From Trichostrongylus colubriformis (taxonomy: Eukaryota > Nematoda > Chromadorea > Rhabditida > Trichostrongylidae): a DNA stretch of 64,000 bases. Position 1 is the first letter of the stretch, and each line of letters begins with the position of its first letter. Positions 52,890 to 62,739 of the stretch are shown here, piece after piece. Made by a program: the position numbers and the translations under genes. The DNA is taken from positions 29,055,994-29,119,993 of the forward strand of contig OZ022259.1 in NCBI GenBank assembly GCA_963978905.1. The letters are read 5' to 3'. Below the pieces are notes generated by a model. It was not told the DNA's origin. It did no database searches and was given only the letters and a program-made list of their open reading frames with translations.

Positions 52890-54178
52890 GTCTACACCCA
52901 TCTATGATTTAGCTAGAGAGGCAGCAGTTGCACCTACGTGGGTAAGTTACATGATATCGTTTGCGATACGATAGGCTAGGAGAAATTTCATTCGAAACCA
53001 AAGGTCGGAAACGCCTTATTTCCAGAAATTTTGAAAGATTTCCTAGATTACAGCTTACTATTGTTTTCTTTAGCACCTCCAGAGTCTTTACGAAGAGCGA
53101 CGAGGCTGAAAATTATCGTGAACTGCGCCTTTAATTTAGGATCTGTCTGTTGCTCATCCTATAACTCTATTCAAGTCAAGCGTCAGGCCATGTGCCGCCA
53201 TGGTATTGACATTAAAACCTCGGAAAAGTGAAAGTGATATCGTTTCTAGTATTTCTTCTGACGGCTGTAGTCAACGACGTCTCGTAGGAATTTAGTTGTT
53301 ACAGAACTAGATACTTTCTTGCTGATATGAACTATTTATTTGTATAACTGCAACACTGCCATGAAAGCAGATCAACTAAAAGGAATCGCATCTTTATTTC
53401 TAGTTTCAAGGCCTGAGTCCTGTCCGAGGCGAACTTGTCCACCTGAAATGTATTTCCCTTGATTGCTGGCGAGCGCAGAAATATTCCTGAAGCGAAAAGA
53501 TATTTGGTTCACATTTTCTCACACGGATCCGTTGTGAACTACACTTTGATTCTTGTCCGCTTAGTGAAAGTCTGGATTCCAGTGCTTATCGCTATCCTCA
53601 GCAGGTGCGACCCCCATCCCGTCCGGTCGAATACGACCCCTGTCGAAGAATCCTCGACTCCCGGAGTACCCTGCCTTTGGCGTAAAAGTACCATTGTCGA
53701 CTAGTGCATAGAGTTGGAACTCCGCTCGCGGTTGCACCAGGTTCGCAAGGGATGACTTCTTTCGTGTCGAGACTTTTATCCATGGTGGTTTTTCTATCGG
53801 ACCGGTCAAAAGGTATTCGGAGGGTGACGGTGGACGGTCATAACATCTACTTAAACACGATTTTCTGTGAATAAAATAAAAACGTTATATTACATTCAGT
53901 ACACTTTTCTTAGCAAATACTGAGCGAACCTTATCTTTTCAGTTTAGTAATTGTTTCCGTAGAATCGAAAAAGGGATGAAGGGCAATTTTACCATCCTAC
54001 TTTTCTTGAAATGATATCTCTTCCAACATCAGGTTGTAAGAAGAGTTCTGGCCACTTATGCGCGTTCACAAGATCAATTGAAGTTTGAAAATGCATTAAC
54101 ACAAATCACTTCACAAATTGTATACCTCGTATTAGCAAACAGTTGTTCTTTATAAATCAGAGAATCTCCTCAGAATCT
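52890..54178. other. Unassigned stretch
   Basis: Frames near 53031-53231, 53459-53704 (plus) and 53561-53809 (minus) are short and unrecognised. The plus frame at 53500-53620 has one hydrophobic run (VVNYTLILVRLVKVWIPVLI) that could be a membrane segment, without other support. Confidence 0.35.
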
Positions 54179-54180
54179 TA

Positions 54181-55746
54181 CAGTGGGTTTCATAATTGTA
54201 AGGTCACCCCTGAATTTCAGGTTTTCTCGACAACACTCCACTGAGGAATCTTTTCAGTCTCATAGACCGATTCCTCACCTGAAATAACCCCGGGGTCCGA
54301 TTTTTGGTAGCACTCTCGTTTACCTCATGTTTTTAAGAGTATTTTTTGTTTTTTGCATCGCTTCATAATTATAAGGCACCCTGGAAAAAGAAAAAAGTTA
54401 AGGCCCCGGCAGGTCTGTGATGGTAGATATGTCTTCCAAATACATTTTCGAGATACATATTCAATCGTCTTGTGGCTAGCTAATATGTTCCAAGAGAAAA
54501 GCCCAGATTTGGGATTCTTGTGGTGCTAGGCTCGTTTGAGAGCCATTCCAAAAAAAAATCGGAAGATTCCTGTGCTCAGTTAGATGACATTTGAAAGATT
54601 CGGTGTCTTCAGATGTTTTTCAGGCGCTGGATTCCCACGTGAGATTATTATCATCAACGAGGGAAGGATTGTGGGGGCCACTTCCTACAGCACCTCCTCC
54701 ATGAACCAGATTTGCTTGGAGTTAAACCATTTTTAGTCTGGAACCAGCGTGTACAGCAGCGAGGAAGAGCAGAAATATCACTGAAGAAATAATGAGTACT
54801 TTCCGAGGCATACAGCGCACCATATGGCGGAACGGCTTCAACTTATAAAGTTGTTCTTGAGCACGGATTGAACGAAACTGAATTTGCATAGCAGTTACAC
54901 CCTGCATGCGTATAATTCCATCCGAATTGTACTTTTGAGTCTGAGAATACTCTGTTTGTATGTTGCTGACGGGTAAAGGTAGTAGTAGCTTGGTCTGAGA
55001 AGTGCGCCGATCTACCGCAGCCTTGGCAACCTTTGTGGGAGAAGGGTGATGGCCTAAGTGGTTTTCGGCAATGAGGTTGCATTGAACCTTGCCTTCGAAA
55101 CCTGCAGAATGGACTCCAGAGACTGCTAGAAGATTTTACAAAGAAATCAGTTGCCTTTCGTAGCCGACCGGCTCTTCATAATTGCGTCTAACAGCATGAC
55201 AAGGCTGTTCTTCACGTAGGTCATTCAACGGAATGGTGGTTAAAGTTCCAAAATACGGACCTCCAGCCATAGATAACATGTGGTCTTGGTCTCACTTCTA
55301 TAGAGGAGATCTGCAAGACATCGCCGCAAAAATATTTACCCCGATAATCGCCAATTCTGGGAAACAAAGCTGCTGAAACAGGCAATTGTTGAAGACTGGA
55401 ACAATATCTGTGGTAAGGCTCTTTGAAATTCCGTTTCTACTTCCCCAAACGGCTAGTCAATGTCGTTCTTAAATAGGAGGGAACCATTGATTATGAGTTC
55501 CTTCGCATGCGCTGTTAACTCTAGCAAATCTTCTCTTTCTTCGGGGTGACCTTATAATTATGAAACGGCACAAAAATCAGAAAATATTCATAGAAATATC
55601 GGACTAAAAGGTACTGTCATCAAAACCAGTATGGAAGGGTTTTCTGGGGTGAGAAATCTGTAAAAAATACTTAAAAATTTTTCAGCTAGCTGTGTGTTCT
55701 GAAAACCGAAAATTTGGGGGTGACCTTATAATTATAAAACGCGCTG
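54181..55746 (+). mobile_element. Tc3-like DNA transposon relic with doubled inverted repeats
   Basis: A 1566-bp element flanked by TA (54179-54180, 55747-55748). The left end CAGTGGGTTTCATAATTGTA and the right end (complement CAGCGCGTTTTATAATTATA) are inverted repeats continuing into AAGGTCACCCC. A second copy of ATAATTATAAGG-type sequence lies about 175 bp inside each end (near 54365 and 55545). This doubled arrangement is known from Tc3-like and other IR/DR transposons, where both sites bind transposase. The transposase inside is broken. Confidence 0.9.
55080..55560 (+). pseudogene. Tc3-like transposase, C-terminal half, broken
   Basis: Plus-strand pieces: QHDKAVLHVGHSTEWWLKFQ then NTDLQP (second catalytic Asp block, QxDxAxxH), AIDNMWSWSHFYRGDLQDI (counterpart of PIENxWSWLxRxxY, with the terminal acid as D), VEDWNNICGKAL, and SMSFLNREGTIDYEFLRM. 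Stops and frame changes separate them. The DNA-binding N-terminal half could not be read. Confidence 0.75.
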
Positions 55747-55749
55747 TAT

Positions 55750-56345
55750 AAGGTCTTTGAATTATCAAGGCATTTTTAAAATACAGTAGTGAAGGCACCT
55801 CAAGGATGACTTTACTTCACAAGTTCTGGTTTGGTCGAGCAGCACTGGAGGCAAAAACAAATGCGACCACTGCAAGGGGACGAAGTAGTGCGCTGGATGG
55901 GTTTTCCCTGGTTCTAGAAGTACAGAAGTAAAAATGACTTGATTGAATTTTTGACTGGCGTGGGAGAAACGAGGAATAAGCGAAAGCGATGAGCGTCCGT
56001 ATTTACAAATGATATCATAAAGTAGTGGCCTTCCCAATACGGAATACGGACGTGACTGGTCACCTCAGGTGGCTCTGATTAGCCAAGACTCATAAAATCA
56101 GTAATTTCAACTTTTCTGCTATGCCAACGAGATTGTTAGGTGGAAGTATATATTACCGGCCTGACGTTCCCACCAGATCGTCTTCCTTAAGAGCCTAAAC
56201 GTGAGATTTAGGATTTTGCCAACTATACTGTTAAACGCCTCATTCCTCTAACGGTTCTCACGGAAAATCAGGAAAACAGCCGAAGTGATCCCGGACGTCT
56301 GAAAAGAGCTCGTTCAACCTACTACCACTAGAGCGGAACGATGCC
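55750..56345. other. Unassigned stretch
   Basis: No supported gene; a 90-residue minus frame at 55765-56037 is not recognisable. Confidence 0.35.
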
Positions 56346-56353
56346 ACTCCATG

Positions 56354-56921
56354 TTAGACGGGGTGTATGTCGATTCTATCGTGACCCAGATCGGGATGCC
56401 GCGCAGTGCGCCGCGTGCGGCACTGCGCGACGCTGGGCTGCCGGGTCACGAAAGAATCGAGCGTCCCTTTGCAGCAGGTAATGGCCGGCTTTTCCATGTT
56501 GATGGAGGGTGGTATAAATTTAGTCTAAGAAAGAAAATGATGCAAGAATAAAATGATGCAGTCCGAAACTTGTTCCGTGCCACTTGTTATATATGAGATG
56601 TTCCACCAATTAGTTCAAGCGGTAAAATACGTGAAGTAACTTCTAACCTTCTACTTACAAGATCTATCAACAACAGCTGAAGCGTCAGAATCTGTCGCTC
56701 CTTTCAGTCGAATCATTATTGAAACCCCTTTTCTTTTCATTTTCTCCATTTTTTTCTATGAAATTTGTGATATCTCTTGAAACTAATGAAAGATGAACAA
56801 TTAATCCTCGTCTAAACGTGACTCGACGCGTTACCTGCCGCGCAGTGCGACGCACGCGGCGCACTGCGCGGCATCCCGACCTGGGTCACGATAGAATCGA
56901 GCGTCCCTCTGTTAGACGTTG
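56354..56921. mobile_element. Foldback element with GC-rich terminal repeats
   Basis: The left arm 56354-56437 and the complement of 56838-56921 agree almost throughout: TTAGACxG ends, then GATTCTATCGTGACCCAG, GATGCCGCGCAGTGCG and CCGCGTGCG. Inside the left arm a second short hairpin (56394-56430) pairs GCGCAGTGC with GCACTGCGC. The arms are very GC- and CpG-rich, the 400-bp loop is AT-rich. Confidence 0.88.
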
Positions 56922-57004
56922 TCAATAAATGAGAGATACCATGCTGTCCCTATAAATAAATAGTATAGCGGGAACATGCACTTCTTCCTAGTTACATCAA
57001 TAGC

Positions 57005-57420
57005 TCGCAACGTGGCGCAAATGGCAAGAGATCATTCACAACGGAATGGCATTCCACTTGATTAAACATACTTGGATTTCTTGCGAAAATCCAAAACGCC
57101 TCAAGCACTTTTCTAGCACAAATGTCAGTCTCACATGCCAAAACTCTGCATATCACATCAGCATACGTTTTCCCAGGTCTGCAGGTGTTCCTATGTTACC
57201 CCGTCTTTTTCCAGCAAGATGTTCTTGAACACATACTATTGCTAATGTTCTTTCAGTTTCCCCAATGTACGTTGCGTTACATTTCTGACAATCAATTTGA
57301 TGGATTACACCAATTCTGGCACAATCTCCAGTTGTACCATCTGGAAATGGTAGGATCTCCAGGATACTCTAGAAGGGAAGATGAAAGGGTTAAGTCATGT
57401 TGGTAACTGCAGCGTGGTGA
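57005..57420 (-). pseudogene. Penelope-like GIY-YIG endonuclease fragment (57 kb)
   Basis: The minus strand reads DGTTGDCARIGVIHQIDCQK then CNATYIGETERTLAI (GIY-YIG block with the canonical YIGET), QEHLAGKRRGNIG, and after a break FWHVR...ARKVLEAFWIFARNPSMF in another frame. It is the same family as 27289-27791 but in opposite orientation and without a polymerase. Confidence 0.8.
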
Positions 57421-57724
57421 AATAGTCGTGAGGCCGATCAGAGACCACTGTTGCAGCAACTAAGCTTTGTGGGTACGGGTCGCTTCCTGCTGGAAGTCAT
57501 CAGAATTGGGTCCGATGTGAGGTACTATTTGAGGATTTCGAGGAGCAAAACAAACCGCACGATGTCATCTCCTGATGACATCATGGCCTTTGTTTTGCTG
57601 ACTGGGTTTGAACCAAATATGGTCAAACTTGTGGAATTTCAGTACTTCACCGCACCGTCTTGCAGCAACGCCCTTCCAGATTTCCAGGATACTGAGCCAT
57701 TCAACTGTTCCGTTTCGAGCATCC
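57421..57724. other. Unassigned stretch
   Basis: A plus frame of 109 residues (57451-57780) runs into the MITE, so it is unlikely to be a gene. Confidence 0.35.
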
Positions 57725-57728
57725 TTAA

Positions 57729-58212
57729 AGGCACACCACGCGATAATCACATTAGTGTCTTACTTTCTTGGGGGAAGTAGGTCCTTAGATAGGTGGCCAG
57801 GTTGCACCATTGCTGCGGCTCTGTAGTGCATCCTCGCGGCGATAATCGCGCTCAACCCGAGCCGAGTTGAGCCCATCGAGCCGAATCACTCCTGGCCTTA
57901 GACGAACAAATTTCTAACGTGGCTCTTACGTGGAGAAGGAAACTTGCGATAAGACAAGATAAGGCGGCGATATTAATAGCGAAGGCAGCTTCAACAGGGG
58001 AGAACAGGTGATACCGTAGCATTTTGCGCGATATCATCGGGCAAAAGCTCTTCTACAATGTCCAATACTCGTACGGGGACTGAATACAGGGGGTTCTATT
58101 TTTGGTGGATGTGAAGGGATTTGGTTCATTTTTCTTCACTGGTGGATGAAGCAGGGCCTTTACGTCCAGTAATACGCGCGATAACTCTCACAATTTATCG
58201 CGTGGTGTGCCT
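57729..58212. mobile_element. TTAA-flanked MITE
   Basis: A 484-bp element with exact 18-bp terminal inverted repeats, AGGCACACCACGCGATAA at 57729-57746 and its complement at 58195-58212. It is flanked by TTAA on both sides (57725-57728, 58213-58216). TTAA targets are typical of piggyBac-class transposons. No coding capacity; it overlaps no gene. Confidence 0.88.
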
Positions 58213-58219
58213 TTAAGGG

Positions 58220-60080
58220 CAAAACCTGCGCTATTTCTCTCAATTCATTCGCTGCTTTTGAAACCACTGTTACGAGAGCTTGGGACGATTTTTGCGGCAA
58301 CCACCGGTGACCGACGGCAAATGCTTCCCCTCCCCCTCTTCGTCATGTCCAAGCAGAGGCAATCTTACCGAATTCCGAGGTCATATTATGATAAGTTGAC
58401 ACTAATTATTCATCACATATACCAGTGAACTTCATGTTGATACCTCTTTATTTCCTGATATGGTAAGATTCTATCAAAAGGTCAATACTTTTGCCGCACT
58501 CTGTAATGAGGGAGACGTGCACGTCCCTACAATACTATGTATATGTATAAGGACAGCATAGCATCTTTCTTTTACTGACAACAACTGACACAGTCGTTCA
58601 GCTCTTGCGATCAGTAAGCGTCGCAAAGCTTGAGATTAGTAGGGGCGTCATCACAGCGAACGTTTCTGAAGATGACCAAAGAAGCAGCAAATCCTTTTTT
58701 ACAACCGATCGATGTGATTATCAAATTTTAAAACTATTTTTGAAAAGCACTTCTGAGTCTCGGATTTGCGCAAATGGCGAAGTACGTAGCCGATGGAACG
58801 GTAATTCATATGAAAACCACACCGCGGCCGGCAAATTGTGGATGCTCTCCAACTACTGCAAGAAGAGATCCCGACTTACTCAACAATGAAGAAGCAATGA
58901 ATGAAATCCCTAGGAACAACAGAAATAGGGTCCATGACCACAGTACACGTACGAGCATTGTAATCAAGAAACGAATCTTTGCTTGACGCTGTCACTCACC
59001 TTCAATTGTGCCACCTGTTCTGCACTGCAACGTTTGTCTTGGCCATTCCTATTCTATCCTATCCAATGGTTCTGAAACGAACAGGGAGGGGGCGGGAGAA
59101 AGAGGAAAATGGGACGAAAGGATCGTAAAACGAACATTTGAAGATAAAGACGATAGTCGGTGGAGAAACCCGGATTCAAACGCGCAACGTTATGGTCTGT
59201 ATCCGCATCTCCCGCGTATGTCTTCGAACTGCAACACCACTTTTCCGAGTTGTTCGCCGTAGAAGATGCCATTTGTTGCCTCGTAGGGTGTACTTAACTT
59301 ATTCATGATGATATGAAATTAGTGAAACAACGAAGCAGTCAGGTGAAACAATGAATGGGAAAATAAGAGGAAGCCTGAGAAAAAGTGTCCGTTGTGAAAA
59401 AATCCAATGAATTCACACTCGACGCCTTAGCAAGGTGTCGTGTGTGCAACGTCTGCAACCTAACGGACTGCAAGCATTACGGTAAGTATTACCGTAGGCT
59501 AAAATTGCCATTTCCTAGCGTCTTTAGGCTTTTTTCTCCACGTCCACGTCGTAAAATGCTCCGTCCAATACCTAGCATGGCCGAAGTGGATGGTCATGCT
59601 GAACCTGTCTTCAGTCATTTTCACACCGAGAAAACATCTCTACTGAAAAGTTGATATGAGCTATCCCAAATAAATCATCTATTATTTAGTAATTTTCCTT
59701 ATTTATTTGAAACATTGATGGCACCGTCGCGTTTGAAGTGTGTTATTAACACAGCGTCGAAATTCGTTTAGTAATTAGGCCGTGCTACAGTGATCTGGCC
59801 TGACTGGTGGGAGATGAAATACCTAACCAAGCTGCAAGAGTGTTTTCTTGACAGTCTCTGCATTATACTGTTACGAGCCCCACGCGAGTGGATGGATATG
59901 AACCCGTCGCTCATTATTGTTGGCCTTTTTTGCACCACCTCCCCCCACCGTCTGTACACAAACATTAATGAACATTGATGTGCGTAGACATCATCATTAC
60001 CCTCTCCTAATCCTCCTAAAGACAGGAATGTTTGCCCTGGATCTATTCATGACTTCTTGCGTGTGGAGCTGTTACACAAT
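58220..60080. other. Long stretch without recognised genes
   Basis: Short frames only. One at 59385-59654 (plus, 89 residues) has a cysteine cluster CRVCNVCNLTDC early on and a GT following GCATTACG, so it might be a gene end with a small metal-binding motif, but no family is evident. A 94-residue frame at 58605-58889 is not recognisable. Confidence 0.35.
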
Positions 60081-60091
60081 AGGTCCACATT

Positions 60092-60805
60092 ATTCGATAG
60101 TCGAAATATTGGGTAGTCTAAAAAGTTTTTTCGTATTTTCAAATACCGCTTTTTCCCTCCAAACTGCTTTCCAGCAATCTCTTCTGTACATACACACGTA
60201 GTACAAGTCCACACGCATTTATAGGTATTATTGTCTTCCATCTCCCGGATAACCCTTTTCGGCAAAATAAACATATCAACGGTCAACCTCATTTTCAATA
60301 CAAAAATTATAAAAAATTTTTTCTTCGAATGGGGTTAGACAGGGAAAGGAAAAGGTGATATTCCGATGGAGCAAGATGAGGGCTATAATGTGGATGGGGC
60401 AGCAATTTTTATCCAAGCTCGAGAATTTTTTGGCGAGTCATTTTTTCAATAGTGGTAAAAAAATTTTGAATTTTTTCTTTTAGAAAGTTTTCGAGCTTGG
60501 ATAAAAATTGCTGCCTTATAGCCCTGATCTTGCTCCATCGGATTATCACCTTTTCCTTTCCCTGTCTAACGCCATTCAAAGAAAAAAATTGGAATTGAAA
60601 ATGAGGTGACTTTTGATATTTTTATTTTGCCGAAAAGGGTTATCCGGGAGATGGAAGACAACAATACCTATAGATGCGTGTAGACTTGTACTACATATAT
60701 ATGTACAGAAGAAATCTTGTGGAAAGCAGTTTTGAGGGAAAGAGCGGTATTTAAAAATACGAAAAGACTTTTTAGACTACCTAATATATCACCGAATATT
60801 CTCAA
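60092..60805. repeat. Large inverted repeat built from a mariner 3' end
   Basis: Left arm about 60092-60430, right arm about 60485-60805, centre about 55 nt. The arms agree at most positions, including GGGAAAGGAAAAGGTGATA, CGGCAAAATAAA-type and CCAAGCTCGA blocks. Each arm carries the same mariner transposase C-terminus, so this is a head-to-head duplication of a broken transposon. A transcript would form a hairpin of over 300 bp. Confidence 0.93.
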
Positions 60806-60835
60806 CCGCGCCATACAAGAGAAAATTTAGGACTG
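60514..60835 (+). pseudogene. Mariner-like transposase C-terminal fragment
   Basis: The plus strand of the right arm reads YSPDLAPSDYHLFLSLSNAI then QRKKLELKMR and, after a stop, FILPKRVIREMEDNNTY-like sequence (complete in the left arm) ending near 60829. The SPDLAPSDYH block carries the third catalytic Asp of mariner transposases. The first two acids are missing. It differs from the 11522 mariner (SPDLSPTDYH), so it is another family. Confidence 0.85.
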
Positions 60836-60839
60836 GAGT

Positions 60840-62595
60840 TGTCCCCAATTGGTGTGGCAGCCACTTTTCTTTATTCTAGGTCTTTTCAATAGCATACAAA
60901 CGTTTTGTAACACAGAAAAGTGGATGTCAAAAATGCAGTTTCGAGTGCCACATTGATCAAGCTTTACTGAAAGCAAAGAAATCACTAAGTACGGGCGAAA
61001 ACCGAGAGATTTGTAAGAAATGTCAGTTGAAAATAGAGTGGCATTTGCATTTGTTAACCTAGCTCTATTACAAGTAAATTTCACGCTCTATTATGAGTCA
61101 ATTTCACAGACCACAATCGAGTTCAACACATGATAATTGATGCTATGATTATCACTGATGATTAAATGATCGCGCGGTTCTGACCGCCTAATAGAGATAC
61201 ACCATTTTCCTTCCGTCTCATCCCCTTTTCGTTATCGCCTGATCGATACCTATTTTTTTGCTTTTGGTCTGCGCCTAATCACCTGAATCGCGAAATCTGA
61301 ACAATACCTAGGAAGTCATTTGTTACTACACCACCCTAGCCATCTCTGCCTTCCCATAACAGTGAAACACGGAACTAGTATGTAGATCGTACACACGGCT
61401 TTATCGTTCGTAGATCACAATCTGGATAAAACTTCACTGTTACAGATTAGAAGTTACCGGTTGGTCGAACAGATTTCAACTCAGCCCGCTACGAACTGAA
61501 GGCTGCTCTACTCTAATTCAACTGAGTTTTGCCAAACGGCAAATGCTCACTGACAATCCGATCATTCCGTTATTGAAGTTTTACTGGTAAGTACACAAGA
61601 GTTTTACGTTTCATTTTTTACAGAATTACCCCTAGCAACCACTACGCAGTTTGCACTTTATATCCGATTTGATCAGCTGTTTATTAGCTAGGCCTTCATT
61701 GCGCTAACTGATTTCCAAAATTTATATCCGAATTCGATCAAACGACCCATAATTGCACAACTCCGGAGCAACTTCGTTCTACTTATAACTATCTTTCCTA
61801 CCTAATGTATCTCACATTTACGCGCTGTGAGAGTGGCAGTCTCCACACTGATTCAAATAAGTACTCGTGTACCCAGCGCAACTCTGAGCCATCGGTGTGC
61901 AAGATACAGGTTACTGACGTGTAAAGGCGTATTGCCGCGTTGATCTAGCTACTTCTACAGGGAAGCGGGTCGCTGCGCATAACCACCACACGCTACGGAT
62001 TCACGTGATTTTGATCAATATGTCACTGATAGCGCGCTAAAAATCACTTTCCCCATAAAAAAGGGTAGGAGAGGACGGCCTACTTCTCGGGTTTTGCCTT
62101 CACTGACGCATTGCTCGTACACTTATTATGCACAGGCGTCTTGCTTTCAAACGAAAGCTGCTTCCAACAAAGGCTTTCTAAATAGGAAGATCTGGCGCCA
62201 GGCTAAAAAGTCACTCCACTTGCAACTTTCGGTTTGGGGCAAGATTCACACCGAATTACCCATGGTGGACGATGCAGGTAATCCTTCCCACGTGCTACAT
62301 CTCCTTCCGCGCCATGCCCTTTGGAGGGACGACAACCATCTATGGATAAGATACTCTTGGATGAAGGAGTCACTTTGTCACTCGAAGCCCTGTTTCTGCA
62401 TAATAAACTGAGTGCCTGAAAAGTAAATAAGTGCCCAATGAAGAGGACAATTGGAGGGGCCTTCCTAGTGTACACTAGCACCAGTGCTGTTTGACTTAAG
62501 CTGGAGGAGGGGAGGGAATCCTCTCTTTCGTCCACTGATGCTTCCAAGGGAGTTCAATAAAGCAACCTGGCCATTCTCGATGAGGTGCACATAGC
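60840..62595. other. Long stretch without recognised genes
   Basis: No frame above 105 residues. 62094-62411 (plus) and 62203-62547 (minus) overlap and are not recognisable. I see no paired repeats. Confidence 0.35.
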
Positions 62596-62599
62596 TGTA

Positions 62600-62734
62600 A
62601 AGTCCATTTCGGAGCGCTCGATAGGGCGTGGCCTACGGGGCTTGGGTGAAAATGTATCTAACCCTCTCACCCCGCCACACTCTTTCACTCTCGCCACTCA
62701 GACCACGTCCTATCTAGCGCTGTGAAATGGATTT
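62600..62734 (-). mobile_element. TA-flanked MITE family M, copy 3
   Basis: A 135-bp element in opposite internal orientation to copy 1. The ends AAGTCCATTTCGGAGCGCTC and the complement of AGCGCTGTGAAATGGATTT are inverted repeats; TA flanks are at 62598-62599 and 62735-62736. It lacks the minisatellite expansion of copy 1. Confidence 0.9.
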
Positions 62735-62739
62735 TATGC

